This document shows positions 8,927-21,500 of a stretch of DNA of 64,000 nucleotides, in pieces (position 1 is the stretch's first letter; the number at the start of each line of letters is the position of its first letter). The position numbers and the translations under genes are program-made. This stretch comes from Plasmodium coatneyi (Eukaryota > Apicomplexa > Aconoidasida > Haemosporida > Plasmodiidae): the NCBI RefSeq assembly GCF_001680005.1, contig NC_033557.1, forward strand, positions 1-64,000, read 5' to 3'. Below the pieces are notes generated by a model, which saw only the letters and a program-made list of their open reading frames with translations, made no database searches and was not told where the DNA came from.

Positions 8927-10480
8927 TTACATGTTCTGGTAACCAATATTTTGGCGACCTACATTCCGATGAGTATTTGTACTATTATTGGTTCTTGTTT
9001 CTGTTCTTCCCCTTCGAGACTGTACACCATATACTGTTGATTCGTCCTCTGCAGATGGACCTATAGTAGAAGTTTCCGTTAAATCGTCAATATCACGCCC
9101 GGCTGATCTTCTCTTTCTTTTTCCAGTTGAGTGGTTACCAAACCAAGAGGTTAAGGGAGTGTACTAAGGAAAAGGAAAAAGGAGGGGGTGAGGTTTAGGG
9201 TTCAGGTTTTAGGGTTAAAAGTAGGTTGTTAGGGATGGTGGAAGGAAGGTTGTTAAGTGTGGCAGGTGGAAGGAATATTGTTAAGTGGTAGGGTCTAAGG
9301 AAAGTTGTTAGGTTGGTGGTAGGTGGGTTGTTAGGTGGGTGGTAGGTGGGTTGTTAGGTGGGTTGTTAGTGGTGGTAGTGGAAGGAAGGAAATGCTGTTA
9401 GGGTAGTTGATGGAAGGAAGGTTGTTATATATTTCAATTTTTTTATTTTTAAATTTTGAAATTTTTGGATGATTACTTTATATAATAAGAAAGGGACACC
9501 TATTGTTGCTAAGGTGCCAAAGATAGAAGAGATGGAAGCATTTGTGACAGCTTTACTTAAGTCTGTTTCCGCCTTGAGCAATAGATTCGATGTTTGCGAT
9601 AGTTTGGCCTCTAATGGTCTCACTACATCGTAACATGCCTCACGTCTCATTTCTTCTAGTTCAGATTTGGACTTACACTGTAATACCCGTAGCATACCCG
9701 TACAGGAAACTTTATCGTTAACATAAGAATCGTTACAATATGGGTCATTATTCCTGCGTTTCCCGTCTCCTTTTGGTTCGCAATATTGTTTCACTTTAGT
9801 ACATGCTGCAGTAATGTTCTTCAGGTACTCTCCCCATTGTGTCCTACATTGCTCCTCACCTCCCCCTAAATACTGTTTTGCATGATTATAATCGTGGTAA
9901 AAGTCGAATATTGTTTTCCTATTAAGGAAGTGGTCCCAGGTAACTTGTTCACAAGTAATATTAAATCCCCCACTACTATATTTACTATTTATTAAATCAC
10001 AAACCGATTTTAGGCACCTTGCAAACTTGTTGTCTGTATCCTTCTTGCCCATTGCGGTCCATATTAGGTCCCCTACCCAATAGTATAGAAAATGCCAACG
10101 CCACTTATGCAATGGATATTCCTTGTATGGTTTCATGTTGGACACAAAACAGATGGCATTTGCGATCTGTTCAGTGTTAATTACAATTCCATCGTTACAA
10201 CATTGATTCAGCTTGGTCTGTATACTGGTCTCGGTGTCATGTTGGCAGCCATCGCCGTCGCTCTTCTCAAGTGGGTCATAGAAATTTTTATGTGAAGGTA
10301 ACTGCTCTAAATATACATTCTACAAAAGTAATAAGGTGCAAAGGTCCCAAACATATATACACACATACACATGTATATATATACATGAAGCACTTTTAAA
10401 CAAGCAGGATGGAAGTAAATGGGAGAGGAAACTTGTAATTTGTAATTTTTTTTTCTTCCTCTTACGTTTGTTGGTGACAT
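8927..10480 (-). CDS. kir: KIR-2: KIR variant antigen
   Basis: Minus-strand exons in coding order: 10466-10480 (MSPTN), 9477-10319, 8927-9163 (364 aa). The large exon carries the W/Y/G block H-F-L-Y-Y-W-V-G-D, spaced cysteines, an I-F-D-F-Y-H-D-Y block, and a membrane span at about residues 265-286 ending in GVPFLLYK. The donor GTAATC follows directly. The tail exon starts YTPLTSWFGN, has a basic KRKRR stretch and ends NIGYQNM. Its closest relative here is KIR-9, in tail, span and downstream SICA context. There is no classical signal peptide, as usual for KIRs. Confidence 0.92.
9191..9217 (+). repeat. Interstitial telomere-like repeats in the KIR-2 intron
   Basis: Reads AGGTTTAGGGTTCAGG followed by TTTTAGGGTT, that is, GGGTTTA/GGGTTCA heptamers internal to the chromosome and within the KIR-2 last intron. 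Internal heptamers of this kind are documented around SICAvar and kir genes in P. knowlesi. Confidence 0.75.
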
Positions 10481-11587
10481 AGTTTATATATATGTTGTAT
10501 ATTTTTCTTTGTATATATTGTACTGTAAAAAGGGATTGTTTATATATATGTGCATTCAGTATACAAAGGGGAATTGTTGTATGCAAAAATTTTTTTGCCC
10601 TTTCTCTGCTTGTTTTATGAATGGTAAGTGTATGAAATGTGAAATTTTTATTTTTCTTTGTTCATTAATAATGTATATATGTGTTTTTTTATTTTTCGAG
10701 TAGGGGTAACACATTGTGCACATATGTATGTGTCAGAATTATTATATATATATAATAAAAGTGCAAGTAGGAATTATCGTAATAAATTAGAAGTAGGAAA
10801 ACTGAAGAATTGAGTTTCTCTTACACTTTCCTTATCTGTACACTATATTATTGAATTTCATTACGCATGATGAGGGTTGTTGTAATAGTTGTTTGTTCGT
10901 GATAAAATTTAATGTTATGTTATTATTTATTATTATTATATATTATTATTTATATATACACATGATTTACTATGGATGCACATATATACATGAAGTGAAA
11001 GAGTTTGGAACACTTTTCTTATCTCATCCCCTTCTTTTGAGCACATATTTGAGCAGGGACTTTTAGCATGTATTATTACATTATGCGTTTTATGGTTATT
11101 ATTATTATGAACAGTGTGCTTTTCAATAAGTTATGGATAAATATGGAGCACTTTATATAAAAAAACACATTTTTTCCCCCTTCTTATGTTCCTTGTTTAT
11201 GATATATTCGTGGGAATAATAATTTTTTGCCCTTTCCTTCCCTATTCCTTTTTTTCTTTTTTCATTTTTGATTTGTGCATTGGAATGTACTGTTTCATAT
11301 GTAGAGTGTACACTTTATTTACCATTTGAGCTATTCGTTACCTCCCTCCCCCTTCCCATTTTTTGCACATTGTCCGCATACTTATTCATCAATATTTAAT
11401 GAAGAAGTGGTGAATACATATGGGAAAGATGCGTAAGATACATGGGAAATAGCGCATATATAATATAGTACAAAAAACTTGCTCCTATCATATGAAAAAG
11501 AAAGAGAAAGGATAAAACAAAGTAAAAAAAAAAAAAAAAAAAAAATGGGGTGTTAGGGGTGGAAGGACATAAAAATATGAGTTCTAC

Positions 11588-11634
<47 letters not shown>

Positions 11635-12578
11635 CATTCTATATATATGGTATATATATGTTATATTCGCCATACTTCCTAAAGTACCAAGTAATTTTTT
11701 TTGTTTTCCCGGACACACTCATATATATATGAAAAAAAGTTTATATATGTATGAGAAATTTGCATATGTAGAACCACATTATTTCTACATTAGCAATTTA
11801 TATGTCTGTAGAACACACATAACACACACATTAATTCACTAATTTAAAGTAGCCATTTGTTTAATCCATTTGTTTATTCCATTCGTTCATTCTACATTCG
11901 TTTAATCCATTCGTGTTAATTCTACATTCTACATTTCGTTCATTCATTATAATTAGAGTTTAAGGTTTGAGCGTGTACAAATATTCATGCACATATATAA
12001 ATACCGATATATATATGTATGTATACATATATAGACATATGTATGTATATATGTATTTATATATAGGTTATGTGTATATATATTCACTATGAGTGAAGTA
12101 GTGGTGGTAGGTAGTTGATGGAAAGAAGGGCTGTTATGTGGTAGGTGTTTTATTCTTAAGAACGGTTTGATTTTTTCATTTTTTTTCCTTTGGTGAGGGA
12201 CATTTTTTCTTTGGTTCATTTTTCCTTTAGGGCAGAATTTGTTGTTGTTGTTGTAATACAAGGATTGTTTTGTGTAGTTTTTGTTGTTGTTTGTTGTTGT
12301 ACAATTTGTAAGTATGAATTTTTTTTCTTTTCCCTTCCTTTCTTTTTTTTAAATAAAAAAAATTTTTACTCTAACTAATATGTTATTTAAATTAAAATGA
12401 AAACTGCTTATTTTGAAAAATATATGCCATTTTAGATAAAAAAGTGGATGGTGCACCATGTATGTATATGTGAGGTCAATTTTCTTTTTTTAATATGAAA
12501 TATTGCACACATTATTATAATTCTAAATGAAGGAGACATTACACATACTAATTATAATGTAAACGCAAGGGAGGGGCA
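10481..12578. other. Intergenic region between KIR-3 and KIR-2
   Basis: AT-rich 5' flank of KIR-2 and 3' flank of KIR-3, with TATATA microsatellites (for example around 11600-11640) and short poly-T tracts. I found no exon. It includes the block 11540-11950, duplicated at about 53455-53830 and listed separately. Open frames here are short and of repetitive Tyr/Ile/Phe composition. Confidence 0.7.
11540..11950. repeat. Dispersed duplicate of about 400 bp, copy 1
   Basis: Starts with poly-A then GGGGTGTTAGGGGTGGAAGG, followed by ACATAAAAATATGAGTTCTACATACATACA, a TA microsatellite, GTTATATTC.CCATACTTCCTAAA, and a run of TCCATTCGTTCATT-type units. The same elements occur in the same order at about 53455-53830, the equivalent position upstream of KIR-9. 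Confidence 0.85.
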
Positions 12579-13947
12579 TTATATACGATGATAAGCTACA
12601 TTCCTCCCATCTGGCCTTCTATTATTATTTGTTCCTACTACTGATCTTCCTCTTCTGTGTGGTGATGGTAGTAGTGGTTGCCGTGATCGTGGTTGTCGTG
12701 GTCTCTCATTATAGATGGTAGAATTGTCCACTGTAGAGCCATCTGTGGACTCTGCTCTTGTGGAAGCATCGGTGGTGTACAATGTGGAAGTGTCGTTTTC
12801 CGTTGAAGTTAGACTGTCAAATTCACGTACAACAGATCTTTTTTTTCTGTTGGTGCTTCCTCCGTTAATTTTGTTACTGATCCATGAAGGTAGAAGATTA
12901 TACTAAAATAAAGGAGGAGGTGGGGTGTAAGGGGGAGGGTGGTATGTGTATTATATATATATGTTCCTATATATGTATATATGTATGTATATATATAGTG
13001 TCATATGTATATATGTATTTATATGTATGTACGCATGTCATATATATATATTTTTTTATTATGAACTATTACCTTATATAAAAAAAAGGCAGCCGCTGGT
13101 AGACCAACTACACTTAACAAAGAGGATACAATGGTGGTTGCAGTGGGGTTCGCTTTAGGTGCATATCTTAATTCTAAGTGAACGTTCTTATAGTATGTAG
13201 TTCCCCCTGATGTAGTTTTATCCCCTTCTGTTAAAGTGAGTGGGTTTTGATTATTATTGTTGCCAGTTTCATATGTATTTTTGAATTCCTTACAATATGT
13301 ATTTTTGTCCCATTTGCTGTTGTCCCCTTTGGTCCCTTCGCTATTACAATCAGCAAGTACAGCTTTAAATGATTTTTCAGCTTGATCTAGGTGTTTGTAA
13401 TATTGTTCATCACAGGAGTTGTGATGAGATTCCAATTTTTGTTTTATATCGTCGTAGTCAAAAGAAAAGTCTAACACCAATTTTCGATTAGTGAAAAGCT
13501 GTTTCTTCAAATCAGCGCTTGTGTCTTCGTCTTTGTATAAAAGTTCACATTTATTATTAATAGAAAGTTTGTTCAGCTCTGCGTAAATATTTTTCATAGC
13601 TCCCCAAAAATTAGAACTATCATCTACCACCTCCGTCCATACTTGATTTCCTAGCCAAAAATAGAAGAAATGGCAGGGTGTGCCCTCATATTGAAAGTTC
13701 AACTTCATTTTGGTTGCCTTACAATAGGCTCCTACGAAGTTCTCTGCATAAGTGTTCATAGTAGAATAACTTGCTAATACCGTATTCAACGAACTTTCTA
13801 CTTCCTTGGCCTTTGCTTTATCATCACAGGAATCTTCAGCTTTATCAAACTTAGTGTAAACATCTGTATACGAAGGTATTTGTTCCCAATCACTCTCCTA
13901 CAAAAGTAATGAACAAAATGTATGTATATATATATGTATGTACATTC

Positions 13948-13993
<46 letters not shown>

Positions 13994-14044
13994 GCAATTT
14001 AAATAAGGGACGTTTACCCTCAAGAATTTTCCCCTTCCTGACAT
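12579..14044 (-). CDS. kir: KIR-3: KIR variant antigen
   Basis: Exons in coding order: 14018-14044 (MSGRGKFLR), 13073-13897, 12579-12902 (391 aa, phase 0 joins). The large exon has the C-H-F-F-Y-F-W-L-G-N block, V-L-D-F-S-F-D-Y-D-D, a C-D-E-Q-Y-Y-K-H-L segment, the unusual stretch TKGDNSKWDK and a membrane span at about 262-284 ending in AAAFFLYK. The tail begins YNLLPSWISNK and is long (107 aa), with Ser/Thr-rich repeats then Arg/Pro-rich sequence and NVAYHRI at the end. KIR-10, on the opposite strand at 56 kb, shares the SFDY, DNSKWDK and NNNNQNPL/K-L-T signatures and is its nearest paralogue here. Confidence 0.92.
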
Positions 14045-17000
14045 TGTTTCTATGTATATTTCCGTATAAGTGATGGAATTAAATTTATGTTATAAAATGT
14101 GCTTATTTTTCTACATCATATATATTTGTGAAGAATAAATATATTAAGATTTTTTTTTAATATTCTAAAATGCTCAGGAACAAGTGTATATGTCCAATTA
14201 TTTTATTTTACTTCCATTAATGACGTGTACACATACTGTTCCAATTTTTTTACAGCGTTGTTCATACAATATACATATACATATATGCATCAAGATCCTT
14301 ACATATGTGTACATATTAGTGAAGTCAGAAATATAAACAAATTCACTACAGTAACAAAATAGGAAAAGGAAAACAAACCCTTCGCCCCCCCCATTACTTC
14401 CTTGCTCACATCATTCCTTTCTTCTCATTCGCTTCACTTCCTTTCATTCCTTCCTTCCTCATTCAATTCACTACAATATACTTCTCACACAATTCACTTC
14501 ACTATACTTTCCCACTCAATTTCCTTCCTTCTCATTCAATGCACTTCCTTCTATTCATTTATTTTTATGGAAATGTTACATCACTATTTCAAATAAGTGT
14601 ACTATCATTTGGTCTATCATTTATACGTTTCCATTATTATGTATACATAAATAGGAGCGCAAATTTTCCTTCCCTCCTGTCGAATGTGCGTACATATATT
14701 ATATTATGTATATACCATTATTTGAGCATTTTACACTCCTTCCCTTCTCTTCCCAGCTTCCAGTGTATAGATTACATTTCATACATATATGAATATTACA
14801 TCATTGTTCTTTTTTCTTTTAAAAATGTTTTTTTTTTAATTTTTTTTTACATGTGATATGCATTCCTCAACTTTCAGATACAAGTAGCGTGAACACATTA
14901 TATACACAACATATGTATGTGCATTAAAATCATTATATATGCATCATTAAAGGGCAAATGAGCAACAGCTATGATTAAAGAATAACATAATAGAAGTTAG
15001 GAACGGATGAACTAAATTTATTTCCTTGAACTTCGTAATTTATTATATTACTAAAATGGTAAGTGATCAATTGTACCATAACATTATTATTATTATTTTT
15101 TTTTTCTTTAACTATTTTTTACACAATGATGATTACAAGTTGGAATTCCCTCCCCCATGGCCTGAATTTTATATTTGCATTATTCATTCACATATTTTTA
15201 CTTTTACTTTTAAAAGAAGGGGGGGTGGGGATGGGGTGATTATTACAAATTATTAGAAAATATAGTGTGCGCAGTTCCTATATGTGAGGAGTACAATTTT
15301 TTTTTCCTTGAACTTCATGTATTCTGCAATATTTAATAAAGGGAGTGTGCACAATTATAAAATAAATAGAAAGAACGGGTATAGCACGATAAATTAAGTT
15401 AATTGTTATTGGAGAAAAATGGATCTGCGCACATCCTTATAACTATGCTCTCCGTAGTATGTTTCTTTTTTTCTCCATTCTTATAATTATTGAGTTATGA
15501 TAAATTCACTTTTTTTCCCTTCCTTTTTTTTCTCTTTTTCTTTTACTTTTAGATAAGTATATTGTGAATAACTCACACAACATATAGAAGATGAGATACA
15601 CATGTGTCTTGTGCGCCACTTAGGCCGTTCTCTCCTTTCCTTCTCCGACATTCTTCCTAAGTGTATATTGTGACATATATACACTGACGCGCCCTTTTTT
15701 TCCCTTTTTTCCGTTTTCCTATTCTGTTCATAGGAATGCATAGTAATGCATAAGAATTCCAAACGGGGGGAGGGAGGGATTAAGGGGGGCTTGAGGGGAT
15801 ACACTCCTCTTTCTATTCAGCATATATATTATACATATAGAAAGTTTCCTATTTGGGCTATAATATGGTTGGATCCTTCTTATTTGTACAGTTCATTTAT
15901 TTATGTGTGCATATAATAATAATAATTGTTCCGATGTTCCGACGTACATTACTATTATTTTATGCCTCTATAGGAGCAAATGCCCTGGACGATATGTTCC
16001 ATAAGAGAGTAGGTGAACAAAAACCGTATATAATCCACTTATTCTGTTGTCCTCAAAATTAGAGGGGAGTGGGGTGGTTGGTGGGGGAAAACAGTATATA
16101 GTAGTCTAGTCTGCGCATAGACTACCACATGCTACCATATGGTTCAAATTGTACATAAATATATGGGGGGCACCCATCTTCCGCCTCTTTATCCATTCCC
16201 TTTAATTCCCTTGAAGGGAGGAATTAATTATAGATATTTTTGTGGTGGTTTCCCTCCCCCTCCCTGTTCTTTATATATAGAAGGAGTGTAAAATTTCCCC
16301 TCAAAAAGGGGGGGGCATCACCATGTGGGATTGGGTAATGGGAATAAGGATGGAATTTTTTTGGTTATAAAAGAGTGGAACGGGAATGGAGGGGATTGGA
16401 AAAGGGGCGCATATGTTTCCCTACCATAAGGGGTTCCCATACCCCTTCCCAACTACGACTATGGTAAGACCATTTATTATTTGGAATGGTGTCTACACAC
16501 ATATATATAAATAAGGGTTCCCCCCTTGTGTACACATATAAGTGGTCCCATATGGACGCAATCAGTCCACATATATCATATATTCATAGAAGCCTCCCCC
16601 CCCAAATGACATTGGGAACCACCATTTTTATATGACCATGATGAACTTCATATAACCATCATGCAACCGAATGAAGAACCTTCCTGTTTTTACAGTGTTA
16701 TAAATAATACATAAGACCAGCTTCCCGAGCAATGATACATATGTATAATGCAAAAAGATCGGTTTATAGAATATGTTAATTGGAATTCATGGTATAGAAA
16801 GAGAGCACTCCTTCCCCCATTTTATAGTTATTCATATAAAGGAAGTTGGTAAGAAGGGGGAAAGACGAAATTGGGTCGCTTATTCCATGAAGATAGATAT
16901 AACCACCATGAATGAAGACTATATAATTATAACAATGTAGATACAGTATATATATATAAAGGGGAAGATGACCACGTAACGGTCCATTTTACCAGCATAT

Positions 17001-18580
17001 TCTACATGCGTGTGTACAGCACAAAGAATGAGCAGTACACAGCACAAATTTATAATGGTCCATTGTAGTAGTTCATAATGGTTCATAATGGTCCATAAGG
17101 TGGTGCATGAAATGCTTCATAATGGTTCATTGTGGTTCATATTGTTTCATAAAATGGTTCATAAAATGTGGGTTCATAATGGTCCATAAGATGGTTCATG
17201 AAATGGTTCATACTGGTTCATAAAATGGTTCATAAAATGGTCCATATTGATCCATAGTGGTCCATGGTGGTCCATAGTGGTCCATGGTGGTTCAAAGCCA
17301 GTTTATATACATATCAGCACGCAGGGCGAAGTATGGTGTAATTCTTGTGCAATCGAACATCTTTTTGGCAATTACTCATGGTAAATTCATCTGCATCACT
17401 TTTTCTAAAAAATTTTATTATTCACAAATCCTCCTATTTAAGAAATTTTTTATGGGTAATTATTTTTTTGGCCCCTTGTGCTTAACACTCTTCTTATGTG
17501 GTAATTTACTTATTTTAACAGTTCTTTTTACTATGCGTAGAGGGAAGTTAAATAGAACAAAGGGGAAGAGGAAGGAAAAAAAAGGGGAATTAATATTTGG
17601 AATAATTCATGTTAAACAGATATGAGTTCTACACAACATATATGGATAAATACTGGGGAAATAATAGGATAGGAAATTCTGCTATTTTTTCCTTTTTTTT
17701 TTTATTTCTTTATTTTTATATTTGTTCGGGAAAATATGTAAATTTAGGGATATACAGGAGAGTATTTATACAGTGGTGCATATAAATTCAACTTGAGCAA
17801 AAAAATTTTCCCCATATTGCGGGTGAAATTCCATTACGGCGACACTTTTGTTCCCTATAGCTCCACGAAAATTCTTTCCTTCTTACAATTCATTGATTAT
17901 GTGTTGTGGATAATTCTTATGAAAGAATTATATGTTTGGAAAATTTTGTGCTCAGTAATATTCTTTTATCCTATGACGATAATTTGTTTTCAGTCAAATT
18001 TCTGATTTTTTAGTAAATTTTGTTCTGCGAATAACAACTTACACTAAATTTGTGAGAGGGCAAAATGCCTTATAAAGGAACATTGCCTCCCACGGTGGAA
18101 AAAAAAAGAAGCATTGTGTTAAGCGCTTAAGTGTAAAAGTTGTATAAAAAAACAGAATAAAAAAAAAAGTGGAATGAATAATGTGTTATAAGGAATAGAA
18201 TAATGTGCTGCATGACGACCGAAGGAATGCATAGAATGAATGTACAATAATGTTCCTTTTAAAGAATGAATAAAGATGAAGGAAGGAAAAAAGAAATAAA
18301 TCGTACAACGAAGGGAATATAAATAATATATGCACATTAGATTTCTGTGGAAATGGATGATAGGAAAAAAAAAAAAAAGAAAAAAAGAAAAAAAAAAAAG
18401 GAGACGAACATTCGTTGTTGATCTCAGCGAATAGTAAAATGAGAAAAATCTCTAGGCACAGTTCATATGTTACTACATCAGTAGACGCATTAATGCAGCC
18501 TACAACAGAAAGTTTTATATGAAGATCGATGGAGTATTATTTCCTGTTCCTGCAGGACAAATGTAATTAGAAAATTCACA
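14045..18580. other. 4.5-kb intergenic region between KIR-3 and SICA-2
   Basis: Divergent 5' flanks of KIR-3 (minus) and SICA-2 (plus). AT-rich with CT-rich stretches (14400-14560), GGGG/CCCC-bearing patches (15750-16650) and a tandem repeat at 17040-17292. Open frames at 15853-16062, 17284-17625 and 17793-18005 have no recognisable domain, partner exon or paralogue in the window, and I do not call them. Promoters of both genes must lie here but no defined motif was recognised. Confidence 0.65.
17040..17292 (+). repeat. ATGGTTCATAA / ATGGTCCATA tandem repeat
   Basis: About 20 irregular copies of an 11-12-bp unit alternating GGTTCATAA and GGTCCATAG/A, about 1.3 kb upstream of the SICA-2 start. 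Non-coding. Nothing similar lies upstream of the other two SICA genes. Confidence 0.85.
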
Positions 18581-21500
18581 ATGGGAACAATCGGAGATTT
18601 CGATAAATTAAAGGAACAATGGGGGAGTGAAAGAAGTTATAATGATAAGGAAACAAGGGAGGTATGTTACTGTGCTAAGAGATAATGTGCTACACGTGGG
18701 TGTTAACCACAACGTAGAACTGTGCTCACTTCCCGTTTCTATGAATAATATTAAACTATGTATTATGCAGGGAATACATATTCCTACGTTCTTTTAATTT
18801 GCAGGCAAAGTTATTACCGAAAATTAGGGAGTGGATTGATGACTTCATTAAGGATGTAAGTGATGATGATGATGGTGGAATTGGAACTAACGGATGCCAG
18901 AACCTTCAAATAAATGGGGAAAACGCAACAGCACAAGAAAAAACATGGTGCGCATTTATTGTAGCGAATTCTTGGAAAATGAAAGAAAAGATGAACAGTG
19001 GACATGACGGTAGTTCCGTCGATGTGAAAATAAAGGAATATATTCAATGTGCTATAAAGCAAGTATGGTTCAGTGTATACTGGAGGAAATATTGTAGGGC
19101 CCAACAAATTATGGAAAGCGTAGAAGAAGTAATGTGCACATTGTACAAGGAACTTACCAAAGAGCAAAAATGCAATAAATGCAGATATGATAGAATTCAA
19201 ATTCCGTTTGTGAATCGTATAAGTATTCACAGTCTAATAAATGATAAGATAAATGGAGAAAGGGGAATGTTACAAAAAATACATAGCATGCTCCCCAGGA
19301 GTTTGTGTAATGCAGACAAAGGAAAGAAGAATACTGTATCAGGAGCACATGAATCAACAGAAGCAGTAGCAACGGTACCAAATCCAGTCCCCGTCACCGT
19401 CGGTACCACTTCCATCACCCCCAAAACAAGACCATATCAATTCTTAACCAAATTATTACATCTATGGATCATGGCAAAAGGGACAGGCACAGAGTTGGAC
19501 AACTTTGAGGTAAATGAACACTTTAAATGTTTGAGGGGGAGTCGTTACGTAATAATAATAATATACGAAAAAATCTATATATAATGGAAGGAGGACTTTA
19601 CTATGCAGGTTAGGAAGGAAGGAAGATTGTTAGGGGTGGAAGGAAGAGTCTTAGGAGGGGGAAGGAATGGTTGTTAGGTGGGTTGTTAGAGTGAAAGAAA
19701 GGCATGTTAGTTGGGTTGTTAGGTGGTAGGTGGTTTTTAGGGGTGGTAAGTGGGTTGTTAAGTGGTAAGTGGGTTGTTAAGTGGTAAGTGGGTTGTTAAG
19801 TGGTAGGTGGGTTGTTAGGTGGTAGGTGGGTTGTTAAGTGGTAGGTGGGTTGTTAAGTGGTAGGTGGGTTGTTAAGTGGTAGGTGGGTTGTTAAGTGGTA
19901 GGTGGGTTGTTAGGTGGTAGGTGGGTTGTTAAGTAGTAGGTGGGTTGTTAAGTGGTAGGTGGGTTGTTAAGTGGTAGGTGGGTTGTTAAGTGGTAGGTGG
20001 GTTGTTAGGTGAGTTGTTAGGTGAGTTGTTAGGTGGTAGGTGGGTTGTTAAGTAGTAGGTGGGTTGTTAAGTGGTAGGTGGGTTGTTAAGTGGTAGGTGG
20101 GTTGTTAAGTGGTAGGTGGGTTGTTAGGTGAGTTGTTAGGTGAGTTGTTAGGTGGTAGGTGGGTTGTTAAGTAGTAGGTGGGTTGTTAAGTGGTAGGTGG
20201 GTTGTTAAGTGGTAGGTGGGTTGTTAGGTGAGTTGTTAGGTGAGTTGTTAGGTGAGTTGTTAGGTGGGTTGTTAGGGGTGGTAGGGTGGAAGGAAATGGG
20301 GTCTAAGGAGGAAGGGTCTAAGGAATGAAAGAAAGGGATTTTAGGGTTGGAAGGAAAGGGTTCTAAGGAGTAAATGAGGTCGATAGGGAAGAAAAACTAT
20401 ATATGGCACGTATATATATGTGTACTTACGATAATTTACTTTATAGAACCTCATATGGGGTGATTTTCAGACCGTATTTAATGATATGATGGATAATATA
20501 GAGCAGGATGCAGATGATGAAAAAGGAATGTGTGCCAGGACAGGCAGGAGTAATAAACAAATATTGGAGGGAGACATCATAAGTAAAGAGCTATGCAAAA
20601 TGTTAATAAGAATATCCCTCTGGATAGATGGGTTAAAGCAAGATTGGACTGCGGGGAAGGGGTGGCGTTGGGTACCCAGGCAGCGGGAGAAAAAGGCAAA
20701 GGAGAGAAAATTGCAGAATTATTTAAGATGTTTGGTAGGGAGGGTGACCATGATGCGAATGTTAGGAATGCATTGTAGGTTAGGTAAAGTGGCTCCAGTA
20801 GTTAAGATTAGTATGGAAGATAAAAGGAAGGAAGAGAAATTTAAGGATAGAAGTAGAATATGTGACGAAATAGATAGTGAAAGTGTAGGAGTAGGTGGAA
20901 AACTAATATGGGAACAATTAGATAAATGGATAAATGACTATGAGAGGGATAATGCGGGGAAAAAATGGATACGAAAAGTGGAAAAAGGGGGAAGCGCACT
21001 GCACACAATAAAGGGACAGGGACAGAAAGCTTGTCCAAAGGAGACAGAAAAAAAGGAGAGGTCAGAAACCATAGGGAACTTAGGAATAATACCCTCCCCA
21101 GGGGAGAAGCTGGACATAGCAGATGACAATGTAACCTGGGGAAAGGATGCTATGAAGAAAATGTTAGAAAAAATTCATGAACAGAGGGAAAAGAAGAGGA
21201 AACTAGACGGATGCCACGGGAAGGAGAATGATGGACTGGATGACGAAGAAGAATGTAAACAATCATTGTATTGTACCTAGTGTGAACGGTGCGTGCACAT
21301 GTCCTATACTGCTTAAGTATTTTTTCTTTTGGATATGAAATATTCGAAGCATATAGGACACATATCTGTGCACGATACATTCACTCCTCCGTCCCTCTTT
21401 TGCAGTTACTATTATGGAATGGTTCACAAGATTTTTTAATCAACCTACTGAGGATGATTATAAGGACTATGAGCCTGTCAAATATAACTGGGCAATATAC

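Noticed and set aside
8658..9066. Open frames in the SICA-1/KIR-2 spacer (Lys/Glu-rich and a Phe/Tyr-rich plus-strand frame)
   Set aside because: The first is purine-run translation; the second is antisense to the KIR-2 tail exon.
15853..16062. Small open frame with hydrophobic start and ANALDDMFHKR ending
   Set aside because: Could mimic a signal exon, but no second exon, domain or paralogue was found nearby.
17284..18005. Two open frames of 113 and 70 codons upstream of SICA-2
   Set aside because: AT-driven composition; the first starts in the GGTCCATAG repeat, and no family signature is present.
19680..20275. Regular short repeats resembling a CRISPR array
   Set aside because: Units are head-to-tail without unique spacers, in an intron of a eukaryotic gene. 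It is a minisatellite.
20593..20778. 61-codon open frame overlapping SICA-2 exon 3
   Set aside because: Out-of-frame shadow of the SICA-2 coding exon, which has consistent splice phases.
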